Assembly: GCA_030747175.1 (NCBI GenBank)
Contig: JASLLE010000010.1
Coordinates: 1 to 51,179 of the forward strand
Reading direction: 5' to 3'
Origin: Dehalococcoidia bacterium
GTDB taxonomy: Bacteria; Chloroflexota; Dehalococcoidia; Lucifugimonadales; Lucifugimonadaceae
DNA length: 51,179 nt
In this document: positions 8,835 through 16,101 of the stretch, in pieces
Position numbering within the stretch: position 1 is the first letter of the stretch
How the letters are laid out: each line of letters opens with the position of its first letter
Notes under the pieces: generated by a model
The model's input: only the letters and a program-made list of their open reading frames with translations
The model's database searches: none
What the model was told of the DNA's origin: nothing
Made by a program: the position numbers and the translations under genes

Positions 8835-8925
8835 TGTCTCAGAAGAGGTCATCCAACGCCGCCGCACGGTGGGACTTCTCCCTCACCTTAGTCCTCTCCC
8901 GCTGGGAGAGGAGGATTCTGAGACA
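8835..8925. repeat. MITE-like element: 10-bp terminal inverted repeats around a hairpin
   Basis: TGTCTCAGAA (8835-8844) and its exact complement TTCTGAGACA (8916-8925) bound a 91-base segment. Inside it, TCCTCTCCC (8892-8900) pairs with GGGAGAGGA (8904-8912) around a 3-base loop. The inner hairpin belongs to the same family as other intergenic palindromes in the window. No other copy with these termini was noticed. Confidence 0.5.
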
Positions 8926-8997
8926 GTCTCCCTTGCCTACCGCCCGAGCACCGGTCCTTCTCCTTCCGTGGAAGTATCCGGACACTGTTGTAATCGG

Positions 8998-9058
8998 CCC
9001 CCTCTCCCGGCGGGAGAAGGTTGGGAGCCTGCCCTTCCGAGGAAGGGTGAGGGAGAGG
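8998..9058 (+). repeat. composite two-hairpin intergenic repeat, copy A
   Basis: Two consecutive hairpins: a CTCTCCC...GGGAGA stem, then the linker TTGGGAGCCTGCC, then CCCTTCC...GGAAGGG, ending TGAGGGAGAGG. Near-identical copies lie at 9526-9588 (same orientation) and 44781-44842 (opposite orientation). REP-like in size, structure and intergenic placement. Confidence 0.75.
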
Positions 9059-9093
9059 TTCATCAATCTAATGTGTTGTTGTGTGATCTGGAC

Positions 9094-9108
9094 CTTCGAG
9101 AGCCTCAG
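9094..9108 (+). repeat. 15-bp dispersed motif CTTCGAGAGCCTCAG, copy 2
   Basis: Exact match to the copies at 3425-3439 and 44865-44879. It is followed by GACACCG and a CACGGGTGGG segment that resembles the flank of copy 1 (CATGGGTGGG), so the repeated unit may be longer than 15 bases. Confidence 0.55.
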
Positions 9109-9153
9109 GACACCGCAGGGAACCTACCAGGACACGGGTGGGATTGCGGGGTG

Positions 9154-9501
9154 TCAGTCAAGTGTGACAAACAGGCTGCGCCGCATCTGCCCTTCTACGG
9201 CACGACTGATGTGGCCCCGACCGGTCGTGTCTTCTGCAAGCAGGATCTCGCCGGCGCCGATCAGGCGTTTGGAACCATCCCCGACCTCGATCTCCACTGC
9301 GCCGGACAGGTTGATCACGTACTGTCGCCGGGGCGCGGTGTGGAAGTCCAGATCGTAATCGGGGCTGGTCTCACGAAAGATGATGTTCGTTGCGGTCTGC
9401 GGCTCCGACAGCGCGCCGGTCGCCGTGGGATTCAGCTCGATATCGACATCCTCGAAATGGGACTCGCCGTCGTCGCCGGTGTAAACCCGTGTCACCTTCA
9501 T
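9154..9501 (-). CDS. small single-domain cupin protein
   Basis: 115-aa protein with one cupin barrel. The pattern FHTAPRRQYVINLSGAVEIEVGDG, followed by GAGEILLAEDTTGRGH, fits the two cupin motifs, with His in the first and His at GRGH in the second. Such proteins bind a metal and may act as a small-molecule isomerase, dioxygenase or sensor; the function here is unknown. The gene is isolated by repeat-filled spacers on both sides: direct copies of the same two-hairpin element lie at 8998-9058 and 9526-9588. It sits between two SDR genes on the same strand, so it may be co-transcribed with them or be a cassette. Confidence 0.78.
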   Translation of the reverse strand: MKVTRVYTGDDGESHFEDVDIELNPTATGALSEPQTATNIIFRETSPDYDLDFHTAPRRQYVINLSGAVEIEVGDGSKRLIGAGEILLAEDTTGRGHISRAVEGQMRRSLFVTLD

Positions 9502-9525
9502 GTGGTCATCCGTCCTTTACATGCC

Positions 9526-9588
9526 CGTCTCCCAGCGGGAGAGGGCTGGGAGCCTGCCCTTCCACTTGCCGGAAGGGTGAGGGAGAAG
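9526..9588 (+). repeat. composite two-hairpin intergenic repeat, copy B
   Basis: Direct copy of the element at 8998-9058, with the same order: CTCCC/GGGAG hairpin, the linker CTGGGAGCCTGCC, then CCCTTCC...GGAAGGG and TGAGGGAGA. Its reverse complement matches 44781-44842 at nearly every position. With copy A it brackets the cupin gene. Confidence 0.75.
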
Positions 9589-9634
9589 ATCCGTAGTACG
9601 AAATCCTCTCTCATAGACAATCGCTGAATCGGTC

Positions 9635-10441
9635 TCATCCCGGTTTTACAGCCGCCAGTCGCGTCTTCGTTGCGTCGTCTGCGAAGCGCTCCACTGCCTC
9701 TGCGTCGTTAAAGACACCGCCGGTGCAGGTGTCTACTGTTTGCATGGCGAGCAGCGTTGCCGCCTCGACATAGCTGTCCGGCGGGATCATCGCTGCGTGC
9801 GGAGTGTCGCCGCCGATCTGGCCGGGGGCGCGTCCGAATCGAATTCCGGGGGTGTCGATCCCGCCGACGGGCTTCAGCGCGTTTACGGCGATACCGTCGT
9901 CTTTCATGTCGTTTGCCAGCCCGCGAGTCATGGCCTCGATGGCGAGTTTTGTCGCTCCGTAGTGTGAGTGCCCGCGATCCGCTGAAACCGACGAGATGTT
10001 GATGATGTTGCCGCTCTTCTGCTCCACCATCGCCGGCAGCACCGCCCGCGAGCAGTGGAAAGGGCCGTGGACGTTGATCTTGAACTCCAACTCCCAGTGG
10101 CGCGGCTGGATGGTGTTGATGAATCCGGGCGGCTGCACGGCCGCGTTATTCATCAGGATGTCGATGCGGCCGTATGCCGAGAGGACGGTGTCGACCATGC
10201 CCTGGATCGATTCCACATCGCCGACATTGCAGACGACGGCCAGCGCTTCCCCGCCGTCATCTTCGATCATGCGGACCGTGTCGTGGATAGTTCCCGGCAG
10301 GCGCGGGTCACGCTCCTGCTCTGTCCGGGCGGCAACGATCACCCTGGCGCCCTCTTTCGCGTACTGCACGGCGCAGTACTGTCCCAGCCCCCGGCTTGCC
10401 CCGGTGACGATTGCGATTTTTCCGTCCAGTCTTCCGGCCAT
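9635..10441 (-). CDS. SDR-family oxidoreductase
   Basis: Classical short-chain dehydrogenase, 268 aa from the start at 10441. That start is preceded by AGGAG at a good spacing and begins MAGRLDGKIAIVTGASRG; an in-frame extension upstream is not protein-like. The cofactor motif TGASRGLGQ, the NNAAV motif, the catalytic Ser (NISSVSA) and Tyr-x3-Lys (YGATK) are intact. Arg after beta-2 (VAARTEQ) favours NADP. It lies about 80 bases downstream of an LLM oxidoreductase on the same strand. The substrate is unknown. Confidence 0.88.
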   Translation of the reverse strand: MAGRLDGKIAIVTGASRGLGQYCAVQYAKEGARVIVAARTEQERDPRLPGTIHDTVRMIEDDGGEALAVVCNVGDVESIQGMVDTVLSAYGRIDILMNNAAVQPPGFINTIQPRHWELEFKINVHGPFHCSRAVLPAMVEQKSGNIINISSVSADRGHSHYGATKLAIEAMTRGLANDMKDDGIAVNALKPVGGIDTPGIRFGRAPGQIGGDTPHAAMIPPDSYVEAATLLAMQTVDTCTGGVFNDAEAVERFADDATKTRLAAVKPG

Positions 10442-10520
10442 CTTGTTCTCCTCTTCCAGTGCGGTCTTACTCGATGTGACTTGTGGGTAGGCGTGGACGG
10501 GCCGTTCCGCCCGTTCTTCG

Positions 10521-11477
10521 TTATTTCGTAAGAGGCCTGACTTCCGTGGCGAACCGCTCCATGCGATTGAGGGTGCCATCTGGAGTCTGGCCCGTCAGTC
10601 CTATGACCAGGTGCCGGACGCCCAGCGCTTCAAACTCACGTATGTCGGACGCGACCTGTTCGGGATTCCCGGTGAAGATCAAGCGTTCCCCGCTCCGTCC
10701 GGTCTTTTCTTCGCCGTCGTCATACCAGCCGGCGCTGTAGCCGAAATCGATAGACTCCGGGTCTCTCCCTGCCTCTTCGGCGTGTCGTCGAACGGTGGCC
10801 ATCGCTTCGGCGAGTAACTCGGGCGTGTCCATCGGGAAGGTCGGATTGCTGCCGATCGGGTACCAGGCGTCTCCGAGCTGTCCGGCGCGCCGCAGCGCTG
10901 GCGGGCTTTCTCCGCCGACCCATATCGGTGGATGCGGATCCTGGACCGGCTTCGGGTAGAAGCTCACGTCGGAGACCTGTGCGTATGCCCCGTTGTATTC
11001 GGGCGAATCGCTCGTCCACATCTCCTTGAAGGCACGAATGTAGTCGTTGGCGACCGAGCCGCGGTGCTCGTACGGCGCTGTGCCGAGCGCCTCGAACTCT
11101 TCTCGCATCCAACCAGCGCCGACGCCGACGAGCAGCCGGCCTCCCGACAGCACGTCCAGCGAGGCCAGTATCTTTGCCGCCAGCACGGGCGGACGGTGCG
11201 GCAGCACCATTACGGAGGTCAGGACGCGAATGCTGGAGGTGTGGGCTGCGAGGAACATCGCCACCGTCAACTGCTCAAGGCACTCGCCGGCATCGCCCCC
11301 GGAGAACGCGCCGTCCTCGCTGTACGGGTAGATCGAACCCACGGCTTTCGGGATGATGACGTGATCGGAGACCGTCACGATGTCTAATCCCAGCTCTTCG
11401 CCGTGTTTGACCTGGCGTTCCAGGAACTCCGGCGCGGCGGCCGGGCCGCGCATGGCGACTCCGAATCCAAACTCCAT
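10521..11477 (-). CDS. LLM-class F420/flavin-dependent oxidoreductase
   Basis: Luciferase-like monooxygenase-fold protein, 318 aa. The family patterns are evident: an N-terminal strand FGFGVAMRG, SDHVIIP (about residue 40), the segment IRVLTSVMVLPHRPPVLAAK, and LSGGRLLVGVGAGWMREEFEALG with the typical Gly-rich turn. PIWVGGESPPALRRAG is characteristic of the F420-dependent subgroup. It probably transfers hydride to or from an organic substrate using F420 or FMN. F420 is favoured because cofD and cofC lie about 1.5 kb away, divergently. The gene is in the minus-strand catabolic cluster, about 120 bases downstream of a CoA-transferase. Confidence 0.85.
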   Translation of the reverse strand: MEFGFGVAMRGPAAAPEFLERQVKHGEELGLDIVTVSDHVIIPKAVGSIYPYSEDGAFSGGDAGECLEQLTVAMFLAAHTSSIRVLTSVMVLPHRPPVLAAKILASLDVLSGGRLLVGVGAGWMREEFEALGTAPYEHRGSVANDYIRAFKEMWTSDSPEYNGAYAQVSDVSFYPKPVQDPHPPIWVGGESPPALRRAGQLGDAWYPIGSNPTFPMDTPELLAEAMATVRRHAEEAGRDPESIDFGYSAGWYDDGEEKTGRSGERLIFTGNPEQVASDIREFEALGVRHLVIGLTGQTPDGTLNRMERFATEVRPLTK

Positions 11478-11594
11478 AACTAGGCTCCCGGACGCTTCTG
11501 TTCACTGGACGATCGGTGATCGCACTGCGGCGAGCGCCGGAAGCATACCCCGGTCAGCCCGAACCGGGGGATTCTGCGAGGCCCAGATACGAGA

Positions 11595-12743
11595 TCAGGA
11601 GTGGGGAGCCAGCTGTTCTGAAGCAGCGCCCGATACGATCAATGCGTCGATTTCGGCATCGGAACGTCCGAGATCGCGCAGAATCAGGCGCGTGTTACCT
11701 CCGGCCAATGGTGGACCGAAGGTCGGGCCGCGTCCCGCGTTCGAGAACGTTATCGGCGTGTTGATGGCGCGCAGCGAGCCGTCGAGGGGATCGTCCGTCT
11801 CCACGATCATTCCACGCTCGGTAAAGTAGGGATGCTTCACGGCGTCCGGCATCGACCGCGATACGCCGTACGGCGCGCCCGCGCTCTCGAGCCCCGCTGC
11901 GGCTTCTGCCGCGGTGAGTTCGCCCACCCACGAACCAACCAGCGCGTTCGCCTCTTCCACTATCTCGGGCATTGGAGTTTCGGGATGCCCGAGCCCCCCG
12001 GCGATCCGTCCCCAGTTGTGATCGCTCCCTATGTTTATCATCAGGTGACCGTCTTTCGCCGCGTGAACTGGATGCCGAAACGGCTCCCAGTCGTCAACGC
12101 CGCCGCCGTTCAGTGGCGCGGCGGCGATCTCGTTCAACAGCGAAAGCTGGGCGTCCATAAGCGAGACATCGACACGCTGACCTAGCCCGGTTGACTCACG
12201 GTCGTACAGCGCCGCGAGAATCCCGGAGAAGCATGAGAGTCCCGCCGCCATATCGGCGATGGTGACCCCCGGTGCGAACGGCTGCCCGGCCCAAGACGCC
12301 TGTTGTTGCACCCATAACCACCCGGCTTCGGCGTGCGCCGTGGCTCCGTAAGCCCGGCGGTGGGCGTATGAGCCTGACTGGCCGAATCCCGATATGGAGG
12401 CGAATATCAGTTGCGGGTGATTGGCCTTCAGGTCATCAAATCCGAGGCCGAGCCGGTCCATCACGCCGGGCGAGAAGTTCTCTACCAGCACATCGGCACG
12501 TCCGACAAGCTCACGGGCAATCTGGCTGCCCTCGGGGTGCTTCAGATCCAGCGTTATCGAGCGTTTGCCCATGTTGTTGCCGGCGCTCCCGGAGGTTCGC
12601 GTCGGCCCATCGCTTTCCGGGATGGCGTCGATCTTGATGACATTCGCCCCCATGTCGGCCAGCATCCGGGTGCAATACGGCCCGGCGATAACGCGTGTGA
12701 AGTCGAGGACGGTGACATCTTCAAGAATTCGCCGGTCGCTCAT
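11595..12743 (-). CDS. CaiB/BaiF (class III) CoA-transferase
   Basis: 382-aa class III CoA-transferase with the complete family signature: VTVLDFTRVIAGPYCTRMLADMGANVIKID, SITLDLKHPEG, ADVLVENFSPGVMDRLG and GLGQRVDVSLMDAQ. Asp164, in TIADMAAGLS, aligns with the catalytic Asp of formyl-CoA transferase, so it should be active. It is the first gene of the long minus-strand cluster and is preceded by an AAAGG ribosome-binding site. About 200 bases separate it from the divergent F420 operon. The acid and CoA donor are unknown. Confidence 0.9.
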   Translation of the reverse strand: MSDRRILEDVTVLDFTRVIAGPYCTRMLADMGANVIKIDAIPESDGPTRTSGSAGNNMGKRSITLDLKHPEGSQIARELVGRADVLVENFSPGVMDRLGLGFDDLKANHPQLIFASISGFGQSGSYAHRRAYGATAHAEAGWLWVQQQASWAGQPFAPGVTIADMAAGLSCFSGILAALYDRESTGLGQRVDVSLMDAQLSLLNEIAAAPLNGGGVDDWEPFRHPVHAAKDGHLMINIGSDHNWGRIAGGLGHPETPMPEIVEEANALVGSWVGELTAAEAAAGLESAGAPYGVSRSMPDAVKHPYFTERGMIVETDDPLDGSLRAINTPITFSNAGRGPTFGPPLAGGNTRLILRDLGRSDAEIDALIVSGAASEQLAPHS

Positions 12744-12949
12744 GGATAGCCTTTCGACGCCAATGGCGTGATTGTTTTGGGAGCCCCGATGGCCGTTGTT
12801 GTCCGGGATTGTCCGCCGGTACCGCAGGCGGAGTATCGGGCAACCGGAGCGCGCCTGTCATCTGAAAATGGGCCATCGCCAACACTTACAGACGGGTTCT
12901 CGCGCGTGCAAAATGGTTGATCCTTGAAGCTGAATCACAAAGGCATCTG
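12744..12949. promoter_or_regulatory. divergent intergenic region between CoA-transferase cluster and F420 operon
   Basis: About 206 bases between divergently transcribed genes, which must hold the promoters of both. A short stem, TCCGCC/GGCGGA, lies near 12808-12829. I could not identify convincing -10/-35 boxes or an operator. Confidence 0.4.
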
Positions 12950-13924
12950 ATGCCCGAGTCGAAATTATCTGATAACCGGCGCGCCGGCGGCGTACTTGCG
13001 CTGGCCGGCGGAGTTGGCGGGGCGAAGCTGGCTGTAGGACTGGCCGAGATCCTTGAGCCGGACGCTTTGACCGTGGTCGTGAACACCGGGGACGACGAGA
13101 CCTTCTATGGCCTTCACGTTTCGCCGGATATCGATACGGTCACGTACTCCATGGCCGGGCTCGCAAACCCGGAAACGGGCTGGGGCTTTGCTGGCGATAC
13201 TTTCAACGCGCTTGAGACCCTGAAAACGCTTGGCGCAGATGCCTGGTTTGGTCTCGGAGATCACGATCTTGCGCTGCACCTGCGCCGCAGCGAGTTGCTG
13301 CGCTCTGGCATGACCCTGTCTGAGGTGACGCTCGATCTGGCGGACAAGATGGGCGTACAGCACCCGATAGTGCCCATGAGCGACCAGCCGGTCAGAACGA
13401 TAATCGAATCGGGCGACGGTGAGATGTCGTTCCAGGAGTATTTCGTGCATCGCCGATCGGAGCCTGAAGTGACCGGCCTACGGTTTGATGGCGCTGACTC
13501 AGCATCTCCGTCGCCCGCGTTCAAAGCGGCGTTGGGGAGTGCCGACGCTATCGTGTTTTGCCCGTCCAACCCATTTCTCAGCGTTGATCCGATACTTGCG
13601 GTGCCCGGGGTCCGGCGGCTTGTTGCTGCCGCTCTTGTACCCGTCGTTGTCGTAAGCCCGATAATTGGCGGGCGGGCGGTGAAAGGTCCGGCGGCGCGGA
13701 TCTTTGAGACACTCGCGCATAAGCCGCCGAGCGCGCTGGCCGTGGCAGAGCACTATTCGGGAATTGCGACGCATTTCGTCATGGATAACGAGGACGAATC
13801 AAGCCGGCAGGCGGTCGAAGCGCTTGGATATCAAGTCCTGGTGACCGAGACACTCATGACAACTAACAAGCACAAGATCGATCTCGCTGCCGCCGTGTGC
13901 GACATGGCCGGGGTGTCGGTCTGA
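12950..13924 (+). CDS. cofD: 2-phospho-L-lactate transferase (coenzyme F420 biosynthesis)
   Basis: CofD joins the phospholactyl (or phosphoenolpyruvyl/phosphoglyceryl) moiety to the deazaflavin Fo, making the F420-0 precursor in the cytoplasm. The N-terminal nucleotide-binding sequence LALAGGVGGAKLA, then VVNTGDD, LHVSPDIDTVTYSMAGL, WFGLGDHDLALHLRR and the C-terminal-half SPIIGGRAVKGPA are diagnostic. The ATG at 12950, preceded by AAAGG, gives 324 aa, a normal family length; a TTG 33 bases upstream is less likely. It is directly followed by cofC. Fo synthase and the glutamate ligase CofE are not in the window. Confidence 0.93.
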   Translation: MPESKLSDNRRAGGVLALAGGVGGAKLAVGLAEILEPDALTVVVNTGDDETFYGLHVSPDIDTVTYSMAGLANPETGWGFAGDTFNALETLKTLGADAWFGLGDHDLALHLRRSELLRSGMTLSEVTLDLADKMGVQHPIVPMSDQPVRTIIESGDGEMSFQEYFVHRRSEPEVTGLRFDGADSASPSPAFKAALGSADAIVFCPSNPFLSVDPILAVPGVRRLVAAALVPVVVVSPIIGGRAVKGPAARIFETLAHKPPSALAVAEHYSGIATHFVMDNEDESSRQAVEALGYQVLVTETLMTTNKHKIDLAAAVCDMAGVSV

Positions 13925-13932
13925 GCTCGAAC

Positions 13933-14622
13933 GTGAGTCATCGCCGGATCCGGGCGGTCGTGCCGATGAAGCCGATCGCCGAGGGCAAGACACGTCTTAC
14001 TCCCGCGCTCACAGACGATCATAGATCGTTGTTATCTCTCGGAATGCTCCTCCGCGTGATCGGATCGGCGGTGGCCACTCCCGAGCTCGGGGACGTGATC
14101 GTGTATGGCGGCGATGACGCTGTTCGGCGCGCATGTAGCCGGATGGGCGCGGGTTGGCGCCCGGACCCCGGTGTTGGACTGAACGGCTGCCTGGGCGCCG
14201 CGTTTTCGGACGCCCATGAGGAGGGCATCGATCAGGCCCTGTTTCTCCCGGCGGACTTGCCCCTTGTCACGACAGCGATGATTTCCGAGTTCATACGGGC
14301 CGGCGCGGGCGCTCAGGTGGCGATCGCCCCGGACCGGGCCAGCGATGGCACCAATGCGCTGTTGGTGGATCTGGCGGTCGACTTCCCGACGCTACTCGGT
14401 GAGGCCAGTTTCAACCGTCACACCGGGCAAGCGGATCGACTCGGCGCCGTCCACATCGTTCATCGATCTAGCGGACTCGGATTGGACATTGATACGGCGT
14501 CAGATCTGAAACGGCTCGTGGAGGAAACCCCGCATCTCTGGGATGACCTGCGACGCGAGATACGAGAGGCCGGGCTGGAATCGGCCCTGCCGACAGGACC
14601 GGTAAAAGAGCGCGCGGAATGA
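13933..14622 (+). CDS. cofC: 2-phospho-L-lactate (or PEP) guanylyltransferase, F420 biosynthesis
   Basis: CofC activates phospholactate, PEP or phosphoglycerate with GTP to give the nucleotidyl donor used by CofD. It starts with IRAVVPMKPIAEGKTRL, the nucleotidyltransferase motif of the family, followed by LFLPADLPLV (metal-binding Asp), APDRASDGTNALL and the terminal GLGLDIDTASDL. The start is uncertain: GTG at 13933 gives about 229 aa and begins just before the conserved strand, whereas GTG at 13897 would overlap cofD and add 12 residues. Its stop overlaps the start of the following LLM gene by four bases. The three genes therefore look like one F420 operon. Confidence 0.92.
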   Translation: MSHRRIRAVVPMKPIAEGKTRLTPALTDDHRSLLSLGMLLRVIGSAVATPELGDVIVYGGDDAVRRACSRMGAGWRPDPGVGLNGCLGAAFSDAHEEGIDQALFLPADLPLVTTAMISEFIRAGAGAQVAIAPDRASDGTNALLVDLAVDFPTLLGEASFNRHTGQADRLGAVHIVHRSSGLGLDIDTASDLKRLVEETPHLWDDLRREIREAGLESALPTGPVKERAE

Positions 14623-15584
14623 CGGCTTCAGGACCGATGCTCGGGATCGTTCTGCCTACTCGCGGCGTCGTTCTCGCGGGTGGCGATTCCCCGGACGCCG
14701 GGCTGATAGTTCGGATGGCGCGGCTCGCAGAGGATGCGGGCGTCGATTCTGTCTGGGTAGGGGACAGCCTTGTTGCCAAGCCACGTCTCGAACCGCTGGC
14801 AGCCCTCGCCGCCGCGGCAGCATCGACTTCACGAGTGCGGCTCGGGACATCTGTGCTCCTGGCCGCGCTGCGACATCCCGTGCTCCTCGCACAAACCGCC
14901 GCGACCGTGGACCAGCTCTCCGATGGCCGGCTAACCCTTGCGATGGGAGTGGGCGGCGCTTTCACCGAATCGCAACAGAACGAGTGGGCGACGGCCGGCG
15001 TGGAGAAACGGACCCGGGCGGGCAGGGTGGAAGAGATGGTCGAGATAATGCGCGGCCTGTGGTCCGGGGAACCGGTCACGTTTCACGGGAAGCATTTCGA
15101 TCTCGACGAAGTAAGTCTCGGGTATCGGCCTCACCAGCGCCCGGGAGTGCCGATCCTCCTTGCCACTCATTCCGGTGAGGGGCGGTCGCGCCAGCCGGCG
15201 CGTGCGGCTCGACTTTCCGACGGGATCATTTCTATCTCGGACAGCCCGGAAGAGTTTGCCGCGGTAAGGGCCAGGGTTGCCGAAGAGGCGGTCGCTATCG
15301 GCAGGTCACCGGACCGGTTGAAGTCGGTGTACTACATGACCGTCAACCTGGACCCGGACGCGGCCCACGGTCACGAAGAGGGTGTGCGCTGGGTGACGGA
15401 TTACTACGGCCTGAACTTCTGGGGCGATCGGTGGGGGCCGTACGGCGATACCGAAGGAGTAATCGAGCGGATACGTGAGTTCAGCGCAGCCGGAGCGGAT
15501 GAAGTGATCGTTCGATTTGCCTCTTACGATCAGCCGCGCCAGATGGAACTGTTTGCGGAACGCGTGCTGCCGGCGTTCCGTTAA
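14619..15584 (+). CDS. LLM-class F420-dependent oxidoreductase
   Basis: 321-aa luciferase-like fold oxidoreductase coupled to cofC by an ATGA overlap. Typical segments are GLIVRMARLAEDAGVDSVWVGDSL, VRLGTSVLLAALRHPVLLAQ, LSDGRLTLAMGVGGAF and YRPHQRPGVPILLATHS. The operon position makes F420 the likely cofactor. Compared with the LLM protein at 10521-11477 the sequence is only distantly similar, so substrates probably differ. The substrate is unknown. Confidence 0.87.
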   Translation: MTASGPMLGIVLPTRGVVLAGGDSPDAGLIVRMARLAEDAGVDSVWVGDSLVAKPRLEPLAALAAAAASTSRVRLGTSVLLAALRHPVLLAQTAATVDQLSDGRLTLAMGVGGAFTESQQNEWATAGVEKRTRAGRVEEMVEIMRGLWSGEPVTFHGKHFDLDEVSLGYRPHQRPGVPILLATHSGEGRSRQPARAARLSDGIISISDSPEEFAAVRARVAEEAVAIGRSPDRLKSVYYMTVNLDPDAAHGHEEGVRWVTDYYGLNFWGDRWGPYGDTEGVIERIREFSAAGADEVIVRFASYDQPRQMELFAERVLPAFR

Positions 15585-15603
15585 ACGGGGACTGCGCCGG
15601 TAG

Positions 15604-15620
15604 ACCGTCCTGGCGACGGT
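15604..15620. terminator. short stem-loop between convergent genes
   Basis: ACCGTC (15604-15609) pairs perfectly with GACGGT (15615-15620) across a 5-base loop, between the ends of the plus-strand LLM gene and the minus-strand Cys-rich gene. There is no clear T-run, so terminator function is tentative. Confidence 0.3.
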
Positions 15621-15638
15621 GAGGTGGATGGCCTGATC

Positions 15639-15968
15639 TCACGCTCCACGGGACGCGATTTCGTCGTGGTGCCTGTCATGCGCGCAATCGCCGCACAGGA
15701 CACCGGTAAGTGACGGATCTACCTGGCTCGGACATTCGCATGCGTCACAGCGACACCATGGCCAGTGGTCAACACTCGTGGCTGCATCGGTTGCTGACTT
15801 GAGCTCGCATGTAACGGCGTGCGGGGCATTCGGGCCGGGTGCGCCACACGCCGGACAACTGGTCCGGCCATCCCTGGCGAGACCGGCCCACTCAAGCTGT
15901 TTAGCTACCGCCAGCAATCGGGAAAATACTTCGTTCTGCCCGTTTTCTAGCTTCGGATCCTCGGTCAC
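15639..15968 (-). CDS. small Cys/His-rich protein with probable zinc-binding knuckles
   Basis: 109-aa protein I do not recognise. An N-terminal helix (about 1-32) is followed by Cys38-x2-Cys41 with Cys54, then a dense CRCDACEC cluster (Cys72, 74, 77, 79), then Cys92-x2-Cys95 and a terminal HDRHH motif. Ten or so potential ligands could hold two zinc sites or, less likely, an Fe-S cluster. The sequence CPACGAPGPNAPH resembles zinc-ribbon starts. It stands alone between convergent and same-strand neighbours. Coding is supported by the ordered Cys pairs and ATG start; the role is unknown. Confidence 0.6.
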   Translation of the reverse strand: MTEDPKLENGQNEVFSRLLAVAKQLEWAGLARDGRTSCPACGAPGPNAPHAVTCELKSATDAATSVDHWPWCRCDACECPSQVDPSLTGVLCGDCAHDRHHDEIASRGA

Positions 15969-16101
15969 GCGCTGCCTCTATGGGATCGTGCGTTCAGGTA
16001 ATCGCCCGGCGCAGGGGATCGTGGTGGAGACCGATTGTAGTCGAGACCTGAACGGACCGCGGTAGGGGCCGGGAAGATCAGGTCGGGTTTACCCCATCCC
16101 G

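Larger units (their letters stand above)
8772..9153. other. intergenic region filled with dispersed palindromic repeats
   Basis: About 380 bases between the SDR and cupin genes, with no convincing gene although an open frame crosses it. It contains a 10-bp inverted repeat pair enclosing a hairpin (8835-8925), a composite two-hairpin repeat (8998-9058) and the CTTCGAGAGCCTCAG motif (9094-9108). The open frame is composed of these repeats, so it is not called. Confidence 0.7.

Noticed and set aside
8797-9627. 276-codon plus-strand frame over the cupin and flanking repeats
   Set aside because: Most of it is composed of repeat elements and the antisense of the cupin gene.
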